Source of the DNA: Xanthomonas sp. F10
Lineage (GTDB): Bacteria; Pseudomonadota; Gammaproteobacteria; Xanthomonadales; Xanthomonadaceae
Assembly (NCBI RefSeq): GCF_014206815.1
Contig: NZ_JACHNP010000004.1
Span: 62,001 to 126,000, forward strand
Length of the DNA stretch: 64,000 nt
Reading direction: 5' to 3'
This document shows positions 20,683 to 28,890 of the stretch, piece after piece. A program made the translations under genes and the position numbers. Below the pieces are notes generated by a model, which made no database searches, had not been told where the DNA came from, and worked only from the letters and a program-made list of their open reading frames with translations. Each line of letters opens with the position of its first letter. Position 1 is the first letter of the stretch.

Positions 20683-21387
20683 ATGGCCAATACCGGGGAG
20701 CGGGACGTGGATATCGGCCGCCGGGCGACTCTGGGCGGGCTTGCCGCCGGTGGCGTCGTGCTGGCCACCGGGGCGCCTGCCGCCGGGGCGCGCGCTGCGC
20801 CGGCGTCCGGTTGGGAGGCCGGCACCTGGCTCAACGCGCCCAAGGTCCATCGGATCCTGCCCGGCGGCGTGCTCGAGGTCGTCACCGACAAGGGCAGCGA
20901 CTTCTGGCGCGAAACCCACTACGGATTCACCCGCGACAGCGGACATTTCCTCGGCATCGCCGCGCCCGCGCGCTTCACCTGCCAGCTGCGCATCCGTGGG
21001 AAGTTCGAACAGCTCTACGATCAGGCCGGCCTCATGGTCCGGATCGACGAGCGCCGTTGGGTCAAGGCCGGCATCGAATTGAGCGATGGGCGGCCGATGC
21101 TCAGTAGCGTGTTGACCGATGGCCGCTCGGACTGGGCCACCGGCCCGTACGAAGCCGACGCCTCGGATTTCTGGATGCGCGCGACCGTGGACAAGGGCGT
21201 GCTGCGCCTGCAGGTCTCGCGCGACGGCAAGTACTGGCCGCTGGTGCGGCTGTGCCCGTTCCCGGTGGCGTCCTCCTACCTCGTCGGCCCGATGACGTGC
21301 ACGCCCGAACGCGAGGGATTGAAGGTCCGCTTCTCCGACTGGAGCCTGGGGCCGGTGCTGGGCAAGGATCTGCACGATCTCTCCTGA
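20683..21387 (+). CDS. DUF1349 (concanavalin-like) exported protein
   Basis: 234 residues. The start has a Tat-like signal: RRATLGGLAAGGVVLATG near residues 13-30, followed by an Ala-rich cleavage region. The mature part matches DUF1349, a lectin/glucanase-like beta-sandwich (for example YesU): GSDFWRETHYGF, EQLYDQAGLMVRIDERRWVKAG and WPLVRLCPF. Sugar or glycan binding is possible but not shown. AGGAGC precedes the ATG at 20683. Probably repressed by the divergent TetR protein. It converges on the DUF2000 gene with 24 bases between the stops. Confidence 0.82.
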   Translation: MANTGERDVDIGRRATLGGLAAGGVVLATGAPAAGARAAPASGWEAGTWLNAPKVHRILPGGVLEVVTDKGSDFWRETHYGFTRDSGHFLGIAAPARFTCQLRIRGKFEQLYDQAGLMVRIDERRWVKAGIELSDGRPMLSSVLTDGRSDWATGPYEADASDFWMRATVDKGVLRLQVSRDGKYWPLVRLCPFPVASSYLVGPMTCTPEREGLKVRFSDWSLGPVLGKDLHDLS

Positions 21388-21411
21388 CGCTGCGCGTGTG
21401 CCTGCGCGCGC

Positions 21412-21819
21412 CTAACGATGCAGCGCCAGGCCCTTGGTGGCTTTTTCGATGGCCTTCTTCGGTCCGCGCAGGCCGAGTCCCACCAGGTTCAGATCGCCAG
21501 GATCTTCCGCCGCGAACGCCTGGCGATTGGCCGCATCGTGGCCGGTCGAGAACATGGCGAACACGTACGGCAGCACGGTGATCTCGCGTGCCAGCCCCAC
21601 GCGGTGCGCGGCCTGAAGCCCGCCGAGATCGGCTTCGAAGATCAGCATCGGCTGGCCGAGCAGGCGACCGTAGCGCTGGCCGCTGGCATCGACGTAAGGG
21701 TCACCGATCGCGTCGGGAGCGGCCGCGGCGATGCCCGTGGCCAGGAAGGCGGCGACGTTCAGGCGTTGCCAGATCGCCAGGTCGTTGCGGACGATCAGGG
21801 CTACTTTGGTGTCGAACAC
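21412..21819 (-). CDS. DUF2000 family protein
   Basis: 135 residues starting at a GTG (VFDTKVALIVRNDL), with CGGAG six bases upstream. The pattern VALIVRNDLAIWQRLNVAAFLATG is that of the DUF2000 family, which has a peptidyl-tRNA hydrolase-like fold and no assigned activity. Its gene lies downstream of an AraC regulator; the regulator's stop is 57 bases upstream of this start, so they are probably co-transcribed. Longer readings from upstream ATGs are less likely because they overlap the AraC gene and lack a ribosome site. Confidence 0.78.
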   Translation of the reverse strand: MFDTKVALIVRNDLAIWQRLNVAAFLATGIAAAAPDAIGDPYVDASGQRYGRLLGQPMLIFEADLGGLQAAHRVGLAREITVLPYVFAMFSTGHDAANRQAFAAEDPGDLNLVGLGLRGPKKAIEKATKGLALHR

Positions 21820-21875
21820 GGGAAACTCCGCGGTGGGGACGTTGCGGCCATGGTCCGCGGCGCCGTCGCTGCGTT

Positions 21876-22733
21876 CTAGAACGCCTGTGCAGCACCGCCG
21901 GCGCACTGCCGCCGGTACGCGGCCGGCGTGAGCCGATAGGCGCGCTTGAACCAGCGGCCCAGATGGCTCTGATCGGCGAATCCGACCTTGAGCGCCACCT
22001 CCGCCGGTTCCTGTCCATCCGCCAGCAGGGCACGGGCCGCGCGCAAGCGCAGTCGGACCAGGTAGGCATGCGGCGACAGGCCGAAGGTGCGCTGGAATTG
22101 CCGGGTGAGGCGGAACCGATCCAGGTCGGCGCAGTCGGCAAGCTCATCGAGGCCGACGTCGCGCTCCATCTGCGCGTGCAGAAAATCCCTGGCGCGCGCC
22201 ACCGCCGGCGTCGACGCGCAAGGGCGCTGCGCCTCGGCCGACAGTTGCGGGGACAGCAGGCGCATCATGCGGTCCAGGCTCTGGTCCCGCGCCAGCCGGC
22301 CTTCGTGCTGATGGATCGCCAGGAAGGCCTGGCGTATCGCCGCGCTCAGTGCGGCGTCGTCGGCCAGAGTCGTGCGGAACGCCGGATGCAGCGCGGAACC
22401 GTCCTGCTGGCCGAGGCGTTGCAGTGCCCCCGCCACCCAGCGCTGCGGCAGGTAGAGCATCGCGTAGGTGAAACCGTCCTCGGCGGGCGCATGCCCGTCG
22501 TGGACCGCGCCAGGTTCGATGAGCATGGCACGCCCGGGCGTGCTGGTGTGCAGCGAGCGATGGCAACGGAAGCGCTGCACGCCCTGCAGGGTCACGCCGA
22601 CCAGCATCTCATCGTGATCGTGCGGATCGTAGGCATGCCCGTGGAAGTGCGCATGCACGCTTTCTATGCCGGTCTCCCGGTCGCGGCGGATCCTGACCCA
22701 GTCACTGGCGTTGGGGTGGGTGTGCGGTGCCAT
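21876..22733 (-). CDS. AraC-family transcriptional regulator
   Basis: 285 residues with an N-terminal cupin sensor domain (HGHAYDPHDHDEMLVGVTLQG) and a C-terminal pair of helix-turn-helix motifs (VGLDELADCADLDRFRLTRQF and PAEVALKVGFADQSHLGRWFK). The ATG at 22733 is preferred; an upstream ATG at 22778 would add 15 unlikely residues. Amino-acid exporter regulators share this layout, but no exporter is adjacent; the only neighbour in the same direction is the DUF2000 gene. Ligand unknown. Confidence 0.9.
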   Translation of the reverse strand: MAPHTHPNASDWVRIRRDRETGIESVHAHFHGHAYDPHDHDEMLVGVTLQGVQRFRCHRSLHTSTPGRAMLIEPGAVHDGHAPAEDGFTYAMLYLPQRWVAGALQRLGQQDGSALHPAFRTTLADDAALSAAIRQAFLAIHQHEGRLARDQSLDRMMRLLSPQLSAEAQRPCASTPAVARARDFLHAQMERDVGLDELADCADLDRFRLTRQFQRTFGLSPHAYLVRLRLRAARALLADGQEPAEVALKVGFADQSHLGRWFKRAYRLTPAAYRRQCAGGAAQAF

Positions 22734-22921
22734 TGGCGGAGTCCAGTAGGAGCACGACAGGCGGCGTTCTCGCTGCATGCAGAGGTTGCGCCGCCGGGAC
22801 CCAGTGTAGAAGCGTCAGCGGGCTTCGAGCGAGGCGCGACGCGATTGCCAGGGGCAGGCTGCGGATCTGTTCGTCCACACGGATCAAAGCGCTTCGCTTG
22901 AGGGCGCTGCGTGCCCGGCGC

Positions 22922-23401
22922 TCACTCGGCGCCGGGAAAGCCCAGTTGTCGCCATGCCTCGAACACCACCACCGCCACCGCGTTGGACAGGTTGAGGCTG
23001 CGGTTGTGCGGCTGCATCGGCAGGCGCAGGCGCTGCGCGTCGGGCACCTGCTCCAGCACGGCGTCTGGCAGGCCGCGGGTTTCCGGGCCGAACAGGAAGG
23101 CGTCGCCGTCGGCGAAGGCGGGCGTGTCGTAGCGGGTGCTGCTGCGGGTGCTGAGGGCGAACAGGCGGCGCGGGGCGATGGCCTGCAGGGCCGCTTCCAG
23201 CGATGCGTGGACCTGCAGTCGGGCGTATTCGTGGTAGTCCAGGCCGGCGCGCTTGAGCTGGCGGTCGCCGAGGTCGAAGCCCAGCGGCTCGATCAGGTGC
23301 AATTGCGCGCCGGTATTGGCGCAGAGGCGGATGACGTTGCCCGTGTTGGGCGGAATCTCGGGCTGGTACAGCAGAACGTGCAGCGTTGGGGTGGCGATCA
23401 T
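22922..23401 (-). CDS. trmL: tRNA (cytidine(34)-2'-O)-methyltransferase
   Basis: SPOUT-class enzyme that methylates the wobble ribose in tRNA-Leu. 159 residues, the family length. The knot motifs are visible: LYQPEIPPNTGNVIRLCANTG at the start (20 of these residues form motif 1), FLFGPETRGLP (motif 2) and LRLPMQPHNRSLNLSNAVAVV (motif 3; quoted in part). Start ATG at 23401. Neighbours do not share the pathway. Confidence 0.93.
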   Translation of the reverse strand: MIATPTLHVLLYQPEIPPNTGNVIRLCANTGAQLHLIEPLGFDLGDRQLKRAGLDYHEYARLQVHASLEAALQAIAPRRLFALSTRSSTRYDTPAFADGDAFLFGPETRGLPDAVLEQVPDAQRLRLPMQPHNRSLNLSNAVAVVVFEAWRQLGFPGAE

Positions 23402-23441
23402 CGGCGCAGTGTACGCGCCGGCGCGGCGGGCTTGGGGCGGG

Positions 23442-23918
23442 TCAGCGCACCAGGCCGACCGCCAGGTCCTGGCCCAGCTTCTGCAGGCTCGGCTGCAGCT
23501 GCAGCATCGCGGTGTCCAGCGTCTCGCCGACCACATCGCCGATCGCCAGCATGCTGCCCATGTCCGCGTCCGGACGCACCTGCACGGTGGCCAGGGTCAC
23601 CACGTGCTGCCCGGCGGCCTGTTCCAGGTCGCGTTCGGCCAGCTGTTCGGCCGACGGGCGCACCTGCACCGCGGCCAGAGTGGCGATGTGGCTGGACAGT
23701 TCGGCCTCGCGCTGGGCGATCTGCTCGGCGGAGGGACGCACCTGCACGGCGGGGAGGGTGGCGATGCCGCTGGTCTGCTCGACGTTGCGCTGGGCGATCT
23801 GTTCGGCCGACGGACGCACCTGCAGGGTGTCCAGGGTGGCGATCTGCGTGGCGGCGAAGGACGGGGCGGCGAACAGGGCGGCGATGGCGGCGGTCAGGAG
23901 CAGGGTGGTGGTTTTCAT
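23442..23918 (-). CDS. Exported protein with four tandem VQVRP repeats
   Basis: 158 residues with a signal peptide (MKTTTLLLTAAIAALFAAPS, cleavage after FAA). The mature part holds four tandem units of about 25 residues: IATLDTLQVRPSAEQIAQR, IATLPAVQVRPSAEQIAQR, IATLAAVQVRPSAEQLAER and a last, divergent VVTLATVQVRPDADMGS, each followed by a variable Glu/Gln-rich helix. A C-terminal amphipathic segment (LDTAMLQLQPSLQKLGQDL) ends the protein. No family recognised. The ATG at 23918 is chosen for the signal peptide; the frame is open further upstream. A promoter with TTGCAG-N17-TACCTT lies just upstream. Confidence 0.78.
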   Translation of the reverse strand: MKTTTLLLTAAIAALFAAPSFAATQIATLDTLQVRPSAEQIAQRNVEQTSGIATLPAVQVRPSAEQIAQREAELSSHIATLAAVQVRPSAEQLAERDLEQAAGQHVVTLATVQVRPDADMGSMLAIGDVVGETLDTAMLQLQPSLQKLGQDLAVGLVR

Positions 23919-23958
23919 GGCGGGCCTCGTTGGTGTTGTTGAGCAGTGGTGTGGTAGT

Positions 23959-23987
23959 AAGGTAGTACACCTAATCAGGGGCTGCAA
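23959..23987 (-). promoter_or_regulatory. Candidate promoter of the repeat-protein gene
   Basis: On the minus strand TTGCAG (23987-23982) and TACCTT (23964-23959) are spaced by 17 bases, about 40 bases before the start codon. Two near-copies of TACTACC overlap the -10 region. Assigned by pattern only. Confidence 0.4.
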
Positions 23988-24333
23988 GAACTTTTTCGTG
24001 TTGTTTTGATTCGTTAAGCTTGCATTCACTGATGCGGTGTCGGCTTTTGCGTTCGAGGGTGTTCAAGCAGGCCGCGTGCCAACTCCAAGTGCCTGTATTT
24101 GAAGGATAATCAATCTCCCTGGGGTGTCCGCGGGCGGGCACCCGGGCGCTCGCGTACGCCGGACACGGACACCGCGGTGCCCGTGGTGGCGGCCGTCGAC
24201 CCGCTGGCGGTGCGGTCGCGATGCCGTCGAAGCAGGACCTCAGCGACAACGGCGGAATACGCGCCGTGCGGGACGCCCGGTACGATCGGCGTTCACCGGC
24301 TGTTTCATTGGCCCCCAAGGAAGAAGGATCCGC
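23988..24333. other. Spacer between the repeat-protein and M16 genes
   Basis: About 345 bases without a gene. The left end is AT-rich (GAACTTTTTCGTGTTGTTTT) and the right part GC-rich. No promoter for the peptidase gene could be fixed with confidence. Confidence 0.4.
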
Positions 24334-27210
24334 ATGACCGTCTCGACCCGCCCGCGTGGCACCCTGCTGGCCCTCGCCCTGTCCGCCGCGCTCGGCGCAC
24401 TGAGCTATGCGCCGCCTTCGGCGGCGGCCAGGCCTGCCGCCGCCACGTCGGTGGATATCGCCTACGAGCAATTCACCCTGCCCAACGGACTGCGGGTGGT
24501 GGTGCACACCGATCGCAAGGCGCCGATCGTGGCGGTCAACCTCTGGTACCACGTGGGCGCCAAGGACGAGCCGGCCGGGCGCACCGGGTTCGCGCATCTG
24601 TTCGAGCACCTGATGTTCCAGGGCAGCGAGAACCACCACGGCGAGTTCTTCGAGCCGTTCAAGCAGGTCGGCGTCACCGACCAGAACGGCACCACCAACA
24701 GCGACCGCACCAATTACTTCGAGAACGTGCCGACCACTGCGCTGGACATGGCGCTGTGGATGGAGTCGGACCGCATGGGCCACCTGCTCGGCGCCATCGA
24801 CCAGGCCGCGCTGGACGAACAGCGCGGGGTGGTCCAGAACGAGAAGCGCCAGGGCGAGAACCAGCCATACGGCCAGGCCTGGAGCCGGCTGAGCCGCGCG
24901 CTGTACCCGGCCGGCCACCCGTACCACCACACCGTCATCGGCTCGATGAACGACCTCAATGCGGCCTCGCTGGCCGACGTGAAGCAGTGGTTCCGCACCT
25001 GGTACGGGCCCAACAACGCGGTGCTGGTGCTGGCCGGCGACATCGACGTGGCCACGGCCAAGGAGAAGGTGGCGCGCTACTTCGGCGACATTCCCGCCGG
25101 CCCGACCATGGCCCAGCCCAAGGTCGACGTGGCCCAGCGCAGCCAGTCCACCCGCGAGACCATGACCGACAAGGTGCCGCAGACGCGGATCTACCGGGTC
25201 TGGAACGTGGCCCAGACCGGCACCGAGGATGTCGACCGCCTGCAGTTGCTGGCGCAGGTGCTGGGCGGCGCCAAGTCCTCGCGGCTGGATCGGCGCCTGG
25301 TCCACGAGGACAAGCTGGTCGACCAGATCAGCGCCTCGGTGTGGCCGTCGCAACTCGGCTCCGGCTTCGGCATCATCGCCATGGTCAAGCAGGGCGTGGC
25401 CCCGGCCAGGGTCGAGGCGGCGATCGACGAGGAAGTGCGCCGGCTGCTGGACAAGGGCCCGGACAAGGCGGAACTGGCGCGCGCCAAGACCGCGTTCCGC
25501 GCCGGCTTCATCCGCGGTGTGGAACGCATCGGCGGCTTCGGCGGCAAGGCTGACGTGCTGGCCGAGTGCGCGGTCTACACCGGCGACCCCGGCTGCTTCC
25601 GCACCTCGCTGGCGACCATCGCCTCCACCCGCCCGCGCGATCTCACCGCGGTCGGCCGCAAATGGCTGGGCAAGGGCGACTACACCTTGCTGATCCAGCC
25701 GGGCGAACGTGTGGCCCTGGCCGAGGAACCGACGGCGCAACCGGCGCCGCTGAACCCGCCGCCGGTCGATCCCCAATACCGCGTCCTGCCCAGCGTGGTC
25801 GATCGCAGCGCCGGCCCGCCCAAGACCACCCAGTTCCCGCAGCTGAAGTTCCCGGCGCTGCAGCGCGCCACGCTGAAGAACGGCAGCACGGTGATCCTGG
25901 CAGAGCGCCACGACGTGCCGGTGGTGCAGTTCAGCTACGAGTTCCGCGGCGGCTACAGCGCCGACCAGGGGCGCAAGCCGGGCACGGCCAGTTTTGCCAT
26001 GGGCATGCTCGACGAGGGCGCCGGCGAGCGCGATGCGCTGGCGTTCGCCGATGCGGCCGATGCCCTGGGCGCGTCGCTGTCCGCCGGCGCTTCGCTGGAC
26101 GGCAGCAATGCCTATCTGTCGGCGCTGAAGGAGAACCTGGCGCCGTCGCTGGCGCTGTATGCGGACATGCTGCGGCGGCCGCGCTTCGCGCCGAACGAGA
26201 TCGAGCGGATCCGCGCCAGCTGGATCGCCGGCATCCGCCAGGAGAAGGCGCAGCCCAACGGCGTGGCGATGCGGGTGCTGCCGCCGCTGCTGTACGGCGC
26301 CGGCCATCCGTACGCGATCCCGTTCAGCGGCACCGGCACCGAAGCGGCGATCGCGGTCCTGCAGCGCGAGGACCTGGTCGACTTCCACCGCGACTGGGTG
26401 CGTCCGGAGAACGCCACCCTGATCGTGGTCGGCGACACCACCCTGGGCGAGATCGTGCCGCTGCTGGACGCGCAGTTCGGCGACTGGAAGGGCGAGGGCC
26501 AGGCGCCGTCGGTGCCGGCCGCGGCCGGCGTGGCGCGGCCGGCCAAGCCGCGCGTGTACCTGATCGACCAGCCCGGCGCCGTGCAGGCCAACCTGTTCGC
26601 CTCGGAACTGGTGCCGCCGACCACCGATGCGGCGTCGGTCCGCTTCGACATGGCCAACGGCGTGATCGGCGGCGATTTCACCTCGCGCCTGAACATGAAC
26701 CTGCGCGAGAACAAGCATTGGTCCTACGGCGCGCGCAGCGGCGCGGCCAGCGCGCTCGGCCAGCGGCCGTGGACCGCCTCGGCGCCGGTGCAGATCGACA
26801 AGACCGCGCCGGCGCTGCAGGAAATGGCCAAGGAGATCAGCGCCTTCGCCAACGGCAAGGCGCCGCCGACGGCGGAGGAGGTGGCGCGCATCCGCAACAT
26901 CCAGACCCTGAGCCTGCCCGGTGCCTACGAGACCGCCAGTTCGGTGATGGGGGCGATCGGCGGCATCGTCCGCTATGGTCGTCCCGACGACTACGTGTTC
27001 AAGCGCAAGGCCGAGATCGAGGCGATGACCCCGGCGCAGGTGCGCGAGGCGGCGTCGATGCTCGACCCGAACAGCCTGACCTGGGTGGTGGTGGGTGACC
27101 TGAAGCAGATCGAGGCGCCGGTGCGCGCGCTGAAGCTGGGCGAGGTCACGGTGATCGATGCCGACGGGGTGCCGCAGGGCGGTGCGGCGGCGGCCCCGGC
27201 GCCGCGCTGA
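24334..27210 (+). CDS. M16 family zinc peptidase, two-domain, exported
   Basis: 958 residues with a signal peptide (cleavage near SAAARP, about residue 32). The first M16 unit has the inverted zinc motif HLFEH (His88, Glu91, His92) and a downstream Glu in QNEKRQGENQ. A second M16 unit starts near residue 510 (ATLKNGSTVILAERHD), and its equivalent of the zinc motif reads FAMGMLDEG, so it is inactive and structural. This is the pitrilysin/YmxG-type tandem layout, with one active and one inactive half forming a closed chamber for peptides. Probably periplasmic. The ATG at 24334 follows AAGAAGG. Confidence 0.9.
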   Translation: MTVSTRPRGTLLALALSAALGALSYAPPSAAARPAAATSVDIAYEQFTLPNGLRVVVHTDRKAPIVAVNLWYHVGAKDEPAGRTGFAHLFEHLMFQGSENHHGEFFEPFKQVGVTDQNGTTNSDRTNYFENVPTTALDMALWMESDRMGHLLGAIDQAALDEQRGVVQNEKRQGENQPYGQAWSRLSRALYPAGHPYHHTVIGSMNDLNAASLADVKQWFRTWYGPNNAVLVLAGDIDVATAKEKVARYFGDIPAGPTMAQPKVDVAQRSQSTRETMTDKVPQTRIYRVWNVAQTGTEDVDRLQLLAQVLGGAKSSRLDRRLVHEDKLVDQISASVWPSQLGSGFGIIAMVKQGVAPARVEAAIDEEVRRLLDKGPDKAELARAKTAFRAGFIRGVERIGGFGGKADVLAECAVYTGDPGCFRTSLATIASTRPRDLTAVGRKWLGKGDYTLLIQPGERVALAEEPTAQPAPLNPPPVDPQYRVLPSVVDRSAGPPKTTQFPQLKFPALQRATLKNGSTVILAERHDVPVVQFSYEFRGGYSADQGRKPGTASFAMGMLDEGAGERDALAFADAADALGASLSAGASLDGSNAYLSALKENLAPSLALYADMLRRPRFAPNEIERIRASWIAGIRQEKAQPNGVAMRVLPPLLYGAGHPYAIPFSGTGTEAAIAVLQREDLVDFHRDWVRPENATLIVVGDTTLGEIVPLLDAQFGDWKGEGQAPSVPAAAGVARPAKPRVYLIDQPGAVQANLFASELVPPTTDAASVRFDMANGVIGGDFTSRLNMNLRENKHWSYGARSGAASALGQRPWTASAPVQIDKTAPALQEMAKEISAFANGKAPPTAEEVARIRNIQTLSLPGAYETASSVMGAIGGIVRYGRPDDYVFKRKAEIEAMTPAQVREAASMLDPNSLTWVVVGDLKQIEAPVRALKLGEVTVIDADGVPQGGAAAAPAPR

Positions 27211-27333
27211 TCGGAGCAGGTGCACATCGACGATGGCCGGCGCGCCGCCTGCGGGTGGCGGCGCGCCGACGGTGTCATGGCCGATTCAGCGTTTTGCGGC
27301 ACAATCCGGATTCACCTGCCAATGGGCCCCTCC

Positions 27334-27651
27334 ATGCGTCTACCGATCGCCTTCGTCCTGCTTGCCATGCTCGCCGGCTGCACCTGGGTGCCGATGGCGC
27401 CGGAAGGCAAAGGGGTGCGGGTCCTGCCGCCCGGGCAGGCCGCCAGCGGTTGCGAGAAGCGCGGCGAGGTGGTGGTGTCGGTGAAGAGCAGCGTCGGCTT
27501 CTACCAACGCAACCCGCTGCGGGTGCGCGAGGAGCTGGAGACCCTGGCCCGCAACGAGGCGCCCGGCGTGGGCGCCAATACCGTGCAGGCGATGGGCGAC
27601 CCGGTCGACGGCGACCAGAGCTTCACCGCCTACCAGTGCGGCGGTCGCTGA
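27334..27651 (+). CDS. DUF4156 lipoprotein
   Basis: 105 residues with a lipoprotein signal, lipobox LAGC at about residue 16, followed by TWVPMAPEGKGVRVLP. The core (VGFYQRNPLRVREELETLARNEAPG..GANTVQAMG) matches DUF4156, small outer-membrane lipoproteins of unknown function. I use the ATG at 27334; one at 27322 would add MGPS. It lies 123 bases after the peptidase gene and before oleA, but is probably its own unit. Confidence 0.82.
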   Translation: MRLPIAFVLLAMLAGCTWVPMAPEGKGVRVLPPGQAASGCEKRGEVVVSVKSSVGFYQRNPLRVREELETLARNEAPGVGANTVQAMGDPVDGDQSFTAYQCGGR

Positions 27652-27753
27652 ACCGCTCAGACCATACGCTTTCCGGGGATTTGTTAAAGATGCGGTAAAA
27701 CGGTGTAACCGCTAGAATTGGCGCCCCCTCGCCTGACCCTGGCGTACACCTCG

Positions 27754-28770
27754 ATGCTCTTCACCAACGTCTCGATCGCGGGACTGGCGCATATCGACGC
27801 GCCGCACACGCTGACCTCCAAGCAGATCAACGCGCGCCTGCAGCCTACCTTGGACCGGCTGCGGATCCGTGCCGACGTGCTCGGCGACATCGCCGGCGTC
27901 CACGCGCGGCGCATGTGGGACCAGGACCTGCAGGCTTCCGACGTGGCGACGCTGGCGGCGCGCAAGGCGATGAGCGATGCGGGCATCGAGGCTGGGCAGG
28001 TCGGGCTGCTGGTCAACACCTCGGTCAGCCGCGATTACCTGGAGCCGTCCACCGCCAGCATCGTCGCCGGCAACCTGGGCGTGAGCGAGCAGTGCATGAC
28101 CTTCGACGTCGCCAATGCCTGCCTGGCCTTCATCAACGGCATGGACATCGCGGCGCGGATGATCGAGCGTGGCGAGATCGACTACGCGATGGTGGTCGAT
28201 GGCGAGACCGCCAACCTGGTGTACGAGAAGACCCTGGAGCGGATGGCCTCGCAGGACCTGACCGCTGACGCCTTCCGCGACGAGATGGCGACCCTGACCC
28301 TGGGTTGCGGTGCCGTGGCGATGGTGATGGCGCGTACCGACCTGGCACCGGATGCGCCGCGCTACCGCGGTGGCGTGACCCGCTCGGCCACGCAGTGGAA
28401 CACCCTGTGCCGGGGCAACATGGACCGCATGGTCACCGACACCCGCATGCTGCTGATCGAAGGCCTCAAGCTGGGCCAGAAGACCTTCGCCGCTGCCCGG
28501 CAGGCGCTGGGTTGGGCCGTGGACGAACTGGACCAGTTCGTCATCCACCAGGTCAGCCTTCCGCACACCAAGGCCTTCATGAAGAGCTTCGGGATCGACC
28601 AGAAGAAGGTCATGACCATCTTCGGCGAATACGGCAACATCGGCCCGGCCAGCGTGCCGATCGTGCTCAGCAAGCTGCGCGAGCTGGGCCGCCTGAAGAA
28701 GGGCGACCGGATCGCGCTGATGGGCATCGGCTCGGGCCTGAACTGCTCGATGGCCGAGGTGGTTTGGTAA
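27754..28770 (+). CDS. oleA: OleA, acyl-CoA head-to-head condensing thiolase
   Basis: Condenses two fatty acyl-CoAs to a 2-alkyl-3-ketoacid, the first step to long-chain cis-olefins. 338 residues; very close along its length to X. campestris OleA. The nucleophile Cys123 lies in ANACLAFINGM (Cys143 in the tagged crystal numbering); the conserved Glu of the SRDYLEPS loop, His of FVIHQVSLPH and Asn of YGNIGPASV are present. This is a KAS III-fold thiolase, and the neighbouring oleB, oleC and oleD confirm the pathway. Start ATG at 27754, matching the family N-terminus. Confidence 0.96.
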   Translation: MLFTNVSIAGLAHIDAPHTLTSKQINARLQPTLDRLRIRADVLGDIAGVHARRMWDQDLQASDVATLAARKAMSDAGIEAGQVGLLVNTSVSRDYLEPSTASIVAGNLGVSEQCMTFDVANACLAFINGMDIAARMIERGEIDYAMVVDGETANLVYEKTLERMASQDLTADAFRDEMATLTLGCGAVAMVMARTDLAPDAPRYRGGVTRSATQWNTLCRGNMDRMVTDTRMLLIEGLKLGQKTFAAARQALGWAVDELDQFVIHQVSLPHTKAFMKSFGIDQKKVMTIFGEYGNIGPASVPIVLSKLRELGRLKKGDRIALMGIGSGLNCSMAEVVW

Positions 28771-28829
28771 GCGACAGGGCGCAGGGCAGGCGCGCGGATT
28801 TTCCTTGCGCGCCTCAAGTTGGGTGTTTA

Positions 28830-28854
28830 GAAAGAAATTTGCTAGATTTCTTTC
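28830..28854. promoter_or_regulatory. 9-base inverted repeat upstream of the fic gene
   Basis: GAAAGAAAT-TTGCTAG-ATTTCTTTC, a perfect 9+9 dyad with a 7-base spacer, in an AT-rich island 36 bases before the fic start. It covers a possible TAGATT -10 box (28843-28848) with TTGGGT 18 bases upstream. It is probably an operator, and the Fic protein's own winged helix is the best candidate binder. It could also fold as an RNA stem, but there is no T-tract context. Confidence 0.65.
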
Positions 28855-28890
28855 CTAAGAGCCTTCCCCAGCCACGGCAAGGATTGCCCG

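Noticed and set aside
23971-27225. Very long open frame (over 1000 codons) on the strand opposite the M16 peptidase
   Set aside because: It is His/Arg/Gly-rich without any domain, spans several intergenic regions and mirrors the codon bias of the real gene; an antisense artefact of high GC.
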